Assembly (NCBI GenBank): GCA_963786305.1
Contig: CAWAYL010000017.1
Coordinates: forward strand, 1 to 64,000
Direction: 5' to 3'
Length of the DNA: 64,000 nt
Source: CAKZLS01 sp963786305
GTDB lineage: Bacteria > Pseudomonadota > Alphaproteobacteria > Rhodospirillales > Defluviicoccaceae
The notes beneath the pieces are model-generated. The model saw only the letters and a program-made list of their open reading frames with translations. It made no database searches and was not told the DNA's origin. A program made the translations under genes and the position numbers. Position 1 is the stretch's first letter. Each line of letters starts with the position of its first letter. Shown here in pieces: positions 30,549 through 39,689 of this stretch.

Positions 30549-30762
30549 CCATGTGGTCTGATGATGTGGGTCAACGCACAGACCACGATGCGCTTGGCTT
30601 TTTTCACAATTTTTCGACAAAAACCGTTCTGTTCTCGACATGGGAGCGAACGACGGTAATCACATTGATGGTCCCCGAGGATATGGCCACTAAGCTCTAT
30701 TTCATACCATCCTTGGTCCACAATGGACGAGTATAAAAATTGCCAGTTTTTACTTGATATAA
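30549..30762. other. Intergenic region between tRNA-Ser and the polysaccharide genes
   Basis: The stretch contains an inverted repeat GTGGTCTG (30553-30560) / CAGACCAC (30579-30586) with an 18-base loop. A TTTTTT run follows at about 30599, so it could end the tRNA-Ser transcript. Base composition falls sharply after ~30590. No integrase gene and no second copy of the tRNA 3' end are seen in the window. Confidence 0.5.
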
Positions 30763-31788
30763 ATGCAAATCAGACAAAATAAAAATACAAACAGTTTATT
30801 TTTATGTTGGAATAGATATCAGCGGAGGACTATTGAGCTCTGCCGGTATTTCAACATCACTCCTTTTTTTATTTCCAAATCTTTTGGTAAGTCATATTTT
30901 GTGTTGTTTAATTATTTTGTACAATCTCTAAGCACTTTTGGTTGTTTAGCAAAGAAACAGCCCGACATAATATGGGTGCAAATGCCTCCCGTTCCTTTGC
31001 TTTACATTGCTTTTTTCTACACTACCGCCTTTTGCCGTGAAACCATTCTTGTCGCGGATTGCCACAACAGCATGATCAGGCCTCTGTGGCTGAAATGGCC
31101 TTTCGTGAAGCCCCTGCTTCGTCGTTGCAGCGTTGTTCTGGTTCATAACGAGGAGGTCAGGCGCGAGGCACTGTCGCTTGGATTGAGTCCGGCAAATCTT
31201 CGGGTTCTGGGGGATCGGCCGGCGGATATCGATTGTTCCGTTCTCGCCGACGCATCGCCAGTGATCGAAAGACCTCATATTTTGTTTCCGTCGTCCTTTT
31301 CGGACGATGAGCCCATTGACGAGGTGCTGTCCGCGGCTCGCCTCTATCCGGATGCGCTGTTTTATCTGACGGGCGATCCGAGGAGGGCCGTCGGCCGCCA
31401 TGATCTGTCATGCGTGCCGGAGAATGTTCGCGTCACGGGTTTCGTGCCGGAGGAGGAGTTCAATCGCCTTCTTTGTGGCGCGTCCGTTGTTCTCGCTCTC
31501 ACGAAAAAGGAAGGAATACAGCTGAGTGCATGTAACGAAGCCATAGGGGCGGGACGGCCGTTGATCGTCTCCGGCACTTCGATCCTGCGGGAGCTTTTCG
31601 GGAAAGCGGCTTTGCCGCTGGATGGGCACGACCCGAAGCTCATTGCCGAAACCTGTCGTTCGGCGATTGCAAACGAAACCAGGCTAGCGTCCGCCATGGG
31701 GGCGTTTCGAGCGGAGCAGATGGCCAAGTGGGATGCAAAGGCTTCGGAAATCGCTCGGCAATATAACCGATCAGAGAAAAACGAATAA
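30763..31788 (+). CDS. GT4-like glycosyltransferase
   Basis: The 341-residue protein has two Rossmann-like halves. The N-terminal half has LFLCWNRYQRRTIELCRYFN, PDIIWVQMPPVPLLYIAFFY and DCHNSMIRPLWLKWPFVKP. The C-terminal half shows the GT4 nucleotide-sugar pattern: ILFPSSFSDDEPIDEVLSAA, NVRVTGFVPEEEFNRLLCGA and LALTKKEGIQLSACNEAIGA with GRPLIVSGTS. It probably transfers a sugar from a nucleotide donor to a lipid-linked acceptor at the cytoplasmic membrane face. The first 250 bases are very A+T-rich and no good ribosome-binding site precedes ATG 30763. The next gene starts 3 bp after the stop. Confidence 0.8.
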   Translation: MQIRQNKNTNSLFLCWNRYQRRTIELCRYFNITPFFISKSFGKSYFVLFNYFVQSLSTFGCLAKKQPDIIWVQMPPVPLLYIAFFYTTAFCRETILVADCHNSMIRPLWLKWPFVKPLLRRCSVVLVHNEEVRREALSLGLSPANLRVLGDRPADIDCSVLADASPVIERPHILFPSSFSDDEPIDEVLSAARLYPDALFYLTGDPRRAVGRHDLSCVPENVRVTGFVPEEEFNRLLCGASVVLALTKKEGIQLSACNEAIGAGRPLIVSGTSILRELFGKAALPLDGHDPKLIAETCRSAIANETRLASAMGAFRAEQMAKWDAKASEIARQYNRSEKNE

Positions 31789-31791
31789 CCG

Positions 31792-33744
31792 ATGCATCGG
31801 AATTTCGTTGATGCGCCATCCAAAGTCGGAATTGTTCTGGTCAACTGGAACGGGTGGGAAGATACCCTGGATTGCGTCCATAGTATTCGTGCTTCATCGT
31901 ATGTGAATTGGCGGATTATCATTTGCGACAATGGGTCGCGGGACGACTCCATCGGCAACCTGGTCAAACACCTGGGACTAACAGAGACGGATGAACGCCG
32001 GCGGGTCGGAAATTCGCCTGAAATTGCCGTCAATCGGGTTTTCGAAAATGTTTCAGATAATAACATCGTCCTTTTGGATATAGGGATAAACAGAGGCTTC
32101 GCCGCCGGCAATAACGCTGGTATTTCATACTTGCTTGAAAGTGAAGTTCAGTATTTCTGGATACTCAACAATGACACGGTTGTTTGTCCAAACTCCTTAT
32201 CAATTCTGGTCGATCGGATGGAGGCGGCCACGGGACCCCGGATAGGGATGACGACCGTGTTGTACCATCACCAGCCCCATACCGTTCAAGCGCTAGGCGG
32301 CGCGCGCTTTCACCCATGGACCGGATTGGCAAAACACGTCGGTGCGGGAAACGAATGGCCTCAGCGGGTCCGTGCAGAGTCCGTTGAACAAGGCATTGAT
32401 TATCCATTTGGCGCGTCAATGATGGTGTCGCGCGAGTTCATTCAGAAATTTGGGCTCATGTCCGAGGTTTATTTCTTGTATCACGAAGAAATCGACTGGG
32501 TTCTTCGAGCAGGGAACGCGGTGCGATTGCTTTATGAGCCCAACGCTGTCGTTTATCACAAGGAAGGCCAATCGATCGGCTCGAGCTCCGAGGTCGCGAA
32601 GCGCAGCAGACGTTCCTATTACCATCTTTTTCGAAGCCGAATGATTTTGGCCCGAAGATTTTACAAAGCGCGCTTGCCGATCTGGTTGTTGGTTTCGTTG
32701 GCGCAGGCGGTCCGGACGGTCGTGAGAACGGGCGATTTCGGGATTTTTCGGTCCTGCATACACGGATTGTTCAGAGGTCTATGGGCTAGATATCGATGGT
32801 TTGCGGGACGATGCTTCGTAGGTGCGGACAGCAAGGCGCAACGGCGTGAACGACGGACAGTAATGCTGACACCCAATTTTTTCGTCGTGGGGGTACAAAA
32901 AGCGGGCACGACATCGCTTCACAATTATTTATCAACTCATCCCCAGATATGTTTACCTCACCAAAAGGAAACAAAGTTTTTTATCGTCGATGAATATTAT
33001 AAAAACGGTCTGGCATTCTACGAGTCCAAATATTTTGCAGATTGTACCAAGGAAGCGATTATCGGCGAAGTAGATCCGGATTACGTTTTTTTTCCGGCTG
33101 CAATGGAGAGGCTGGACCAGAATTTTGATTTGTCATCCATAAAGTTCATTGTCGTTCTTCGTGATCCCGTTGGAAGAGCGTTCTCTCACTATCTCATGAC
33201 CTATCGGCGAGGTCTGGAGCCGCTGGCTTTTTTTGAAGCGATCCAAGCAGAACATCGGCGTCTGGACGGAAGCTTTCACAACCAAATGGATTTTAGTTAT
33301 GTCGCTCGTGGCTTTTACATGGATCAGATTGAGCGACTTCTTCGATACATCGATCGACAAAATCTTTTGGTGTTGCCTTTGGAGGATCTTAGGGATTGCC
33401 CGAGGGAAACGCTGCGGACGGTTTTTAATTTTCTCGGGGTCGCGTCGGATTTTGACGTAACCAATCTCAAGCAACAGTATCACAAGGCGACGGTTCCCCG
33501 GTCCGTGGCTCTGACCCGGGCGTTGCGCGAACCTTCTTCGTTGAAGCGCTTTTGCAAACGCCTTCTTCCACTGCCGGGTGTATGGCATCGGTTGGGAGCG
33601 AGGATGCACGAACTGAACGCGCGAGATGCGGAAAAGAGGATCCAGCCGGACGACGAGTCGGTGCGGTTCCTTTCTTCACGGTATGCAAGCGCAAACGCCC
33701 GTCTTGCCGACTTTCTCGAGCGCGACCTCGGTCACTGGTTATGA
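31792..33744 (+). CDS. Bifunctional GT2 glycosyltransferase - sulfotransferase fusion
   Basis: One intact frame of 650 residues contains two domains. Residues ~8-300 are a GT-A family 2 transferase: VGIVLVNWNGWEDTLDCVHS, IIICDNGSRDDS, NRGFAAGNNAGISYLLESE, FWILNNDTVVCP (the metal-binding DxD-like position) and YFLYHEEIDWVLRAGNAVRL, typical of rhamnosyltransferase-like enzymes. Residues ~357-650 are a PAPS-dependent sulfotransferase: 5'-phosphosulfate loop FFVVGVQKAGTTSLHNYLST, 3'-phosphate site IKFIVVLRDPVGRAFSHYLM and LLVLPLEDLRDCPRETL. An internal ATG at 32863 sits exactly before the second domain. The two could therefore be separate genes joined by an indel, or produced from two starts. The stop overlaps the flippase start (ATGA). 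A role in building and sulfating a surface glycan is inferred. Confidence 0.85.
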   Translation: MHRNFVDAPSKVGIVLVNWNGWEDTLDCVHSIRASSYVNWRIIICDNGSRDDSIGNLVKHLGLTETDERRRVGNSPEIAVNRVFENVSDNNIVLLDIGINRGFAAGNNAGISYLLESEVQYFWILNNDTVVCPNSLSILVDRMEAATGPRIGMTTVLYHHQPHTVQALGGARFHPWTGLAKHVGAGNEWPQRVRAESVEQGIDYPFGASMMVSREFIQKFGLMSEVYFLYHEEIDWVLRAGNAVRLLYEPNAVVYHKEGQSIGSSSEVAKRSRRSYYHLFRSRMILARRFYKARLPIWLLVSLAQAVRTVVRTGDFGIFRSCIHGLFRGLWARYRWFAGRCFVGADSKAQRRERRTVMLTPNFFVVGVQKAGTTSLHNYLSTHPQICLPHQKETKFFIVDEYYKNGLAFYESKYFADCTKEAIIGEVDPDYVFFPAAMERLDQNFDLSSIKFIVVLRDPVGRAFSHYLMTYRRGLEPLAFFEAIQAEHRRLDGSFHNQMDFSYVARGFYMDQIERLLRYIDRQNLLVLPLEDLRDCPRETLRTVFNFLGVASDFDVTNLKQQYHKATVPRSVALTRALREPSSLKRFCKRLLPLPGVWHRLGARMHELNARDAEKRIQPDDESVRFLSSRYASANARLADFLERDLGHWL

Positions 33745-35333
33745 CGAACTCGTCCGATCTCGCATCGGCGGCCCGTGCCGACGAGATAACCGCGTTTCGA
33801 TCGATTGTTCACGGTGGCGGTGTTTTCTTCGTCGGCACGATGAGCGCGACCATGTTGAGCTTCGTGGCCAGTGCCATCGCGGTTCGCATTGTCTCGCCGG
33901 AAGAGTTCGGTCTCGTTTCGCTCTCCATGGTTATCGCCCAGTTCACGGGCTTCGTGTCGGTGATGGGCATGAACCTAGGTATCGTTCGACTGATCGCGCA
34001 GGCCAAAGCGAAAAATGACGGCGACGAACTGCGGCAACTCTACTCGTCGGCGATTGTCATCGGAAGCTGTGGGAGCCTTGTCTGCACGGCGCTCCTGTTC
34101 CTGGGCACGGATGCACTCGCGCAATTATTCAATAAACCTGCGCTCGCCCCGATACTTGCCGCACTCGCGTTTATCATTCCGCCCTTCGCGGCCATCACCT
34201 TATTGGTGGCAATGTACAGGGGTCTCGGCATCAGCCGAACCAAATTGATTTTCGACGATCTGATCCCGAATTCCTTGCGTGCGATCGGCTTGATCATCGT
34301 CGCACTGTCGGGATGGACGCTTTCCGGCGTCGTCGGTGCCTACCTCACCGCCATTTGGGCCGCCGCGTTCATTTTTGTCGCGTATACCGTCAGATCGGTA
34401 TTCGCCATACACGGAATGGCGTTCAGCGCACCGACATCGAAGCAATTGCTCCTGGTTTCGTTGCCGCTGATGGGACCGGCGATGCTGGAAAGCCTTATCG
34501 CCTGGGGAGGAACGTTCGTGCTGGGCGCGCTGGGGACAGAACAGCAAGTGGCGTTCTTCGCCGTGGGGCTCAGGCTTTCTGTTGTTTTGACCATACCATT
34601 GGTATGTCTCAATTTCATTTATTTGCCCGTGGCCGCAGGTTTATTGAAGGAAGGCTCGATCGAGCGGGCCGAAAATATGTACTGTGCCATGTGCAAATGG
34701 ACGGCGATTTCGGTCTTTCCCATGGTCGCCTATATCACGATCGAGGCCGAGACATTGACGGCGTTCCTGTTCGGTGAGCCGTATCGGCAAAGCGGCGCCG
34801 TGTTGCGAGTTTTGTGTTTGGCCATTACCGCTGGCGCTTTGAGTGGCCCAAATCAGATGACGCTCGTTGCCGCCGGGTCGTCGCGATTGGTTCTGTATGG
34901 CTCACTGATCGGCGTTGCGACCGTGTTCGTCTTTTCGGGCATTCTCGTGCCCTACTTTGCAGAGATGGGCGCCGCTTTTGCCGTGGGGCTTGCCTATGTA
35001 TTCCGTAATTTGTTCTCGTCGGTGGCCGTTCACCGGCATCTTGGTATCAACCTGTTACGGGCGGATCTTTGGAAGATCTATCTGGTCACCCCGGTGGCGA
35101 TGGCGGCCTATTCCTACTGCCTGATGCTTCTACCCGTGCACCCCGTTGTCCATCATGGACTTCTGATCCTCGGTTTGGCCACTGTATCACTGCTGGTGCC
35201 CTTCTTTACGCGGTCAATGGGCCCGTTGGAGATGGAGTTGATCACAACCGTGGAAGGCAGACTGACGGGGAACTCTCGTCTGTCAGCATGGCTCGCGGGT
35301 CATTGTCGTGCATCACAGCGATACGAACGCTAG
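33741..35333 (+). CDS. Wzx-like oligosaccharide flippase (MATE/MOP superfamily)
   Basis: The protein has 530 residues and about 12-14 membrane helices (GGGVFFVGTMSATMLSFVAS, LVSLSMVIAQFTGFVSVMGM, LIIVALSGWTLSGVVGAYLT, ILVPYFAEMGAAFAVGLAYV and others). The N-terminal polysaccharide-synthesis flippase pattern AIAVRIVSPEEFGLVSLSMV is clear. Such proteins move undecaprenyl-linked repeat units to the periplasmic face. The start ATG 33741 overlaps the preceding stop, so translation is coupled. It fits a Wzx/Wzy-type pathway with the polymerase-like gene at 44.1-45.5 kb. Confidence 0.88.
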   Translation: MTNSSDLASAARADEITAFRSIVHGGGVFFVGTMSATMLSFVASAIAVRIVSPEEFGLVSLSMVIAQFTGFVSVMGMNLGIVRLIAQAKAKNDGDELRQLYSSAIVIGSCGSLVCTALLFLGTDALAQLFNKPALAPILAALAFIIPPFAAITLLVAMYRGLGISRTKLIFDDLIPNSLRAIGLIIVALSGWTLSGVVGAYLTAIWAAAFIFVAYTVRSVFAIHGMAFSAPTSKQLLLVSLPLMGPAMLESLIAWGGTFVLGALGTEQQVAFFAVGLRLSVVLTIPLVCLNFIYLPVAAGLLKEGSIERAENMYCAMCKWTAISVFPMVAYITIEAETLTAFLFGEPYRQSGAVLRVLCLAITAGALSGPNQMTLVAAGSSRLVLYGSLIGVATVFVFSGILVPYFAEMGAAFAVGLAYVFRNLFSSVAVHRHLGINLLRADLWKIYLVTPVAMAAYSYCLMLLPVHPVVHHGLLILGLATVSLLVPFFTRSMGPLEMELITTVEGRLTGNSRLSAWLAGHCRASQRYER

Positions 35334-35454
35334 AAGACGGCTCGCGCGTGCTGGATTTGATCGATGAACGTTGTCTGTTCAATGTTATCAGCCCCCCATA
35401 AGCCTGATGGGTCTCTTGCTAAAGTCCCGATGTTTACGGCTCCCTCTAATGGAG

Positions 35455-35471
35455 GCCCAATTAAATTGGGC
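35455..35471. other. Short palindrome before the acyltransferase gene
   Basis: GCCCAATT-A-AATTGGGC is a perfect 8-bp inverted repeat ending 8 bp before ATG 35480, covering the place where a ribosome-binding site would be. It could act as a translational or protein-binding element. The 146 bp between the flippase and the acyltransferase holds no recognisable gene. Confidence 0.3.
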
Positions 35472-35479
35472 TCTACGAA

Positions 35480-35929
35480 ATGGTTATACTTCGAGAATTT
35501 TTTCGGTCTTTGCTAACCAAGATTCGGAGCTTCTACCTCCGAAAATTTTGGGGCCACGCCCTGCATCCGACAGCGCGCATCTCATACAGGGCGTTCTTGG
35601 ACCGCACTGTCCCGAGCGACATCGAGATCGGCGCCTATACACTGCTAGCACGTGGCGTCGTCGTAATGTCGCATGACTTTGCTTCGAGGAAAAAGGGCCT
35701 CACTCGGGTGGGCAGCTATTGTTTCGTTGGTGTGAATGCGGTTGTCCTTCCAGGCGTCAAGATCGGTGATCATTGTGTCGTGGGGGCGGGGGCGATTGTG
35801 ACAAAAGATGTTGCCTCAGGCGTCGTGGTGACAGGCAACCCAGCGCGGCCGCGCGCTCGTATTCACACCGGCCCATACGGCCGAATATTATCAATGCGAG
35901 CTAGTAAAAAAGCGCAGGATATTGAATAG
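35480..35929 (+). CDS. Left-handed beta-helix (hexapeptide) acyltransferase
   Basis: The 149-residue protein has an N-terminal helix (LREFFRSLLTKIRSFYLRKF) followed by hexapeptide repeats: ALHPTARISYRAFLDRTVPS, DIEIGAYTLLARGVVVMSHD, VGVNAVVLPGVKIGDHCVVG and AGAIVTKDVASGVVVTGNPA. The coil count and the HDF catalytic histidine place it in the WbbJ/maltose-acetyltransferase-like group. These use acetyl-CoA to O-acetylate sugars. It probably decorates the glycan made by this cluster. Confidence 0.87.
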   Translation: MVILREFFRSLLTKIRSFYLRKFWGHALHPTARISYRAFLDRTVPSDIEIGAYTLLARGVVVMSHDFASRKKGLTRVGSYCFVGVNAVVLPGVKIGDHCVVGAGAIVTKDVASGVVVTGNPARPRARIHTGPYGRILSMRASKKAQDIE

Positions 35930-36065
35930 GCTTCAACTTCTCTGCTTCGGAAATACCCGCGAATGAAAAAACCACCCGTATGGTTCGGGAGCGAACGTGG
36001 AAGCGTTAATACGCACTCGCTACAATCCTTGATCGGTTATTCGTAGAAAAAGGATATTGTGGATA

Positions 36066-37680
36066 ATGATCAGCCCTGTTTTCAGGCCACGCGTGATAGA
36101 CCCGCGCCATACTCATTATGACTTCCAATACGCCATTTCCGAAGATGAAACGTGGCTTCCGCGGTCGTTCGATGTAATCCGCTTCGAAAATTGGCTAGTA
36201 GCCCGAGATCCAAAATTGCCAGTGACCCGGATTTTCTGAATTAAATGGCACAGTTTGTTCCTTATTTTTGGGATGGGTGTTTTACAAAGGCGAATTGGCA
36301 TCGGACACTATTGATATCGATAAGGAATTATTAAATATTTCAATAGGGGAATTTTTAGAACACTTCATTGGCCGCTACGTCTTATTGCAGAAACACAATG
36401 ATGTAATTCATTTCACAGTAGACTGCGCGGGCGCGTTGCCGGCCGTATTTTCAGAGAAACGCAAAACGATAGCTTCGACGGTCAATCTTATACCATTCGA
36501 TGAAAATAGCGCATTTCAAAGCGAATTATTATCGATCATGGGATTCCCGAACAATGGCGCGTGGCTTCCGTTCGGATTGACGTCTAGAACAGACGTCAAG
36601 CGGTTGTTGCCAAATCATGCCCTCGAATTGGACAGTTTCAAGCGCAGCAGGATTTGGCCATGCAGTTACATTGAACCTTTATCCATGGGTAGCTCGGTTA
36701 AGTTCGAAGAAGATCTCACTGCTCTATCCCGGACTCTGGCCGAAACCATCGTTGCTAACGTCCGCACGCTGTCCGCGCTCAACCCAGCCATTCACCTCAC
36801 CGCGGGCCGAGATACTCGGATGTTACTTGCGGCATCGAGAAGTATTTGTAAAGCGAGTGAATACATGACGCTCCAACTCCCGGGAGCGTCCCATGACATC
36901 GACACCACAACCGCTTCAAAACTTGCGCGAAAACTTGCACTCAAGCACCGTTTTATTCCATACGTGGAACCAAAAACGGATAGCGTAGAAAACTGGTTTG
37001 AGCAGACGGGCTGGTGCGTCGTGGATGGCGTGTCATACCTTCGTGAAACGCTTGAACAGATTGGGAACCACGCTTTTTTTATGTCTGGCATCGGCGCCGA
37101 GACTGGTCGCAGTATTTATTGGAGTGCTGCGGACATTGGGAAAGCGTCGTTAAATTCCGAGAAATTACTTAGCAGGCTGAAGCTTCCTGCACATAAAGCG
37201 ATTAAGGATGGCGCGGATGATTGGCTGCAGGATTTACCAGTGGGCCCAGATACATGGATATTGGATATGGCGCTCATAGAGCAGAAAAGAGCGGCATGGG
37301 TGTCTGCCTTTTTTTACGGGAATGCTGATTTGGTACCGAGCTTTAGTCCATTTTTGGACTGGAAAGTATTTTCCTTGATGTTTAAATTACCGCTTCACTA
37401 TCGTGCTGAGCAAAGAATGGGAAATGACATTGTTCGGCTATATTGGCCAGAGGCATTGAGTGTTCCTTATAATACAGCGCAAGGATTTCTTCGTCTGAAG
37501 TGTTTGCCACACGAACTCGTTCGGGCGCTTCCCGTAAGCATAACATCGAGAATCCATAAATTAGCTTTGGAGACCGAGGGCGAAAAGCGCAGCTTGTTGT
37601 CAAAGGTGGTTAAACGTTTTGTAAGCCGATTTAGGTCATGGAAGAGCCGTGTCGGTGGGACTCAAGCGAAACCGCACTGA
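36066..37680 (+). CDS. Asparagine-synthase-like protein (one frameshift)
   Basis: The N-terminal part (MISPVFRPRVIDPRHTHYDF ... RDPKLPVTRI) is separated by a frameshift near 36230 from the main frame. NGTVCSLFLGWVFYKGELAS continues the protein there. The synthetase domain shows NPAIHLTAGRDTRMLLAASR in place of the usual SGG-D-S ATP pyrophosphatase loop, plus GIGAETGRSIYW and PSFSPFLDWKVFSLMFKLPL. The initial residues lack the Cys-2 nucleophile of glutaminase domains, so glutamine hydrolysis is not expected. Such proteins in polysaccharide clusters are thought to amidate or modify uronic acids or similar groups; that role is inferred. The gene is A+T-rich relative to flanking DNA. Confidence 0.75.
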
Positions 37681-37911
37681 TAGGAACGTTTTTGCCGGAT
37701 TGCGTCATTCGATGAATAGGCAATGCGATTGTCGACCGGTAATTAAGACCACGGGCGCGCGAACGGTCAAATTTCCTTGACATGCGCCTAAATTAGGCAT
37801 ATTTACCTACGACCATTATACTGTCTCGAATTATCTTGGCCGTCGCGAGCTTCCTTTTCATTCCAATCGCAATTCCAAAGTAATTTTCGAAGCAATTGAG
37901 GCTTTTTTATA

Positions 37912-39621
37912 ATGTTTATGATACACCCGCCACTGAGCTCGGCAATACCAGCGAATGACACGTATTTCGTTGGTGATTTCGGAGCGGATCGAACCGGAAC
38001 CACCGACTTGTCCGCGGCGTTTCTTTCCGCCATCATCGCCGCCGCCGGCAAGCCGGTTTATGTGCCCAAGGGTGAGTATCTGGTCGATCTCGACATCGCC
38101 ACGGCCACCGACGTGCATCTGGTCGGCGAGGGGACGCTGATCTACAACGACGATGCGTCGGCCTGCATCTCCTACGCTCCGCCGTGGGGTTCGGCGATCA
38201 CGCCGACGGCGATGAGCGACGAGGCGATCGGCGGTTCGGTCCAGAAGCAGACCCGGATTACGGTCGATCCCGGCGACATCGGCGCCTTCGACGAGGGGCA
38301 GGTCTGGGCGATCTATTCCGACGACAAGTACATCGCGACGGACAATGCCTACATGGCCGAATTGTTCGTGGTCTCCTATGTCGATACCGGCAACAACCAC
38401 GTCTATGCGTCGCGGCGGCTGCACGGCAACCTGGGCGGTGTCGGCGACTATACGGTGGAAAACTCGCGTCTCCGCAAGCTGCCGGCCAGCACGTTCATCG
38501 TCGACGGTCTGCGGTTCCGCGCCAACGGCGATGTCTTCGCCGCCGATGGCGTGTCGCAGCCGCCGTGCATCAAGATCAGCGGCGCGGCATGGCCCGTGGT
38601 CCGCAATGTCGTGATCGAGAAACATTGGGGCGTCGGCGTCAACTGCATCTCGTGCTTCAAGCCGGAGATCGAGATCCAGGCGCGGAGCGCCGGGTACGAT
38701 GCGTCCGTCGGCCAGTATTCCTACATGGCCGTCGCCGGCGGGGCCACCACCGGCGGGCGGTTCAGCATCAACGGCATTACCAGCGTCGACGGGTTCACGA
38801 CTTCCTTGCTCTCGGGCGGCGTGTTCTCCGATGCGAACTACCGCGATTTCGGCATGCCGGCGTACAATCTTGTCCATGACAGTCACATTCTCGGCAGTCG
38901 GGCCGTCGGCCTCGGCACGCATCACGCATTTTACACGACCTTTACGGACTGCATCGTCGAGGGCGGAAGTTCCGGCGCCGGATCCTCGAACGTCAATGCG
39001 TTCTCCAACCGCGCGGCATGGACCACCTACAACAACTGCCGTGCCATTGGCTGTTATGCCGGGTTCGAGGAAAACGCGTCCTATGCCTATGCGCACTACT
39101 TCGAGACGCGCTGGAACGGCTGCGAGACGGACCGGCTGGATGGAACCGCCCTAAGCGTCGACGACGACCAGACGCTCGGTGGCTACCGCGCCATCTGGAA
39201 CGGCGGCAAGTTGAGCACCGATGGCGGCAACGCGGTCTCCGTCAATTCCAACGCCAGCAGCGCCGAACTGACCTTGATGAATTGCTCCGTGGGCGGCGAA
39301 ATCCTCGGCCGGTGCATTGTCTTGCAGGCGGGCACGACGATCAATCTGTGGAACGTCGAGATCGATCTTCGTAGAGCACCGACTTACTCCGGCGAGATCG
39401 AAATGCACGATGGATCAACCGTCAATGTCCAGGGGCTGCAAGTCTTCCGGGGGCCGAACCAGAGCGCGGCGGGCGATCCCATATTCAAGATGCGCGACTC
39501 TTTCGGGGCGGCGAACGTCATCGGTCACGGGCTCTGGTGCGATGACCCCGAAGCGGTCAACCCCACCGCGACCGACGGCGGAACGATAAACCTGACCTAT
39601 CGAAATCTGTTGGGGCCATAG
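37912..39621 (+). CDS. Right-handed beta-helix protein, pectate-lyase/tailspike-like
   Basis: The 569-residue protein begins with the pectate-lyase-3 pattern DTYFVGDFGADRTGTTDLSA and AAGKPVYVPKGEYLVD. Many short beta-strand turns rich in Gly, Asn and Ser follow (FYTTFTDCIVEGGSSGAGSS, NAVSVNSNASSAELTLMNCS). No signal peptide or membrane segment is seen at the chosen start. Base composition returns to the G+C-rich level and the frame is intact. The fold is used by polysaccharide lyases, epimerases and phage depolymerases, so it may act on the glycan of this locus. Which reaction, if any, cannot be read. About 230 A+T-rich bases before it hold no gene. Confidence 0.75.
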   Translation: MFMIHPPLSSAIPANDTYFVGDFGADRTGTTDLSAAFLSAIIAAAGKPVYVPKGEYLVDLDIATATDVHLVGEGTLIYNDDASACISYAPPWGSAITPTAMSDEAIGGSVQKQTRITVDPGDIGAFDEGQVWAIYSDDKYIATDNAYMAELFVVSYVDTGNNHVYASRRLHGNLGGVGDYTVENSRLRKLPASTFIVDGLRFRANGDVFAADGVSQPPCIKISGAAWPVVRNVVIEKHWGVGVNCISCFKPEIEIQARSAGYDASVGQYSYMAVAGGATTGGRFSINGITSVDGFTTSLLSGGVFSDANYRDFGMPAYNLVHDSHILGSRAVGLGTHHAFYTTFTDCIVEGGSSGAGSSNVNAFSNRAAWTTYNNCRAIGCYAGFEENASYAYAHYFETRWNGCETDRLDGTALSVDDDQTLGGYRAIWNGGKLSTDGGNAVSVNSNASSAELTLMNCSVGGEILGRCIVLQAGTTINLWNVEIDLRRAPTYSGEIEMHDGSTVNVQGLQVFRGPNQSAAGDPIFKMRDSFGAANVIGHGLWCDDPEAVNPTATDGGTINLTYRNLLGP

Positions 39622-39689
39622 CTTACGGGGATGTTAACCCCAACGATGTATTCACGAGGAAACAGCCGAGAAGGGTGAGCCGCGGCGCC

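Noticed and set aside
30457..30762. tRNA-Ser as an integrative-element attachment site
   Set aside because: No integrase gene and no second copy of the tRNA 3' end were found within the window. The position remains suggestive only.
35364..35516. A 50-codon open frame between the flippase and acyltransferase genes
   Set aside because: It overlaps the acyltransferase start by 37 bases, has no ribosome-binding site and no recognisable sequence. It is probably chance.
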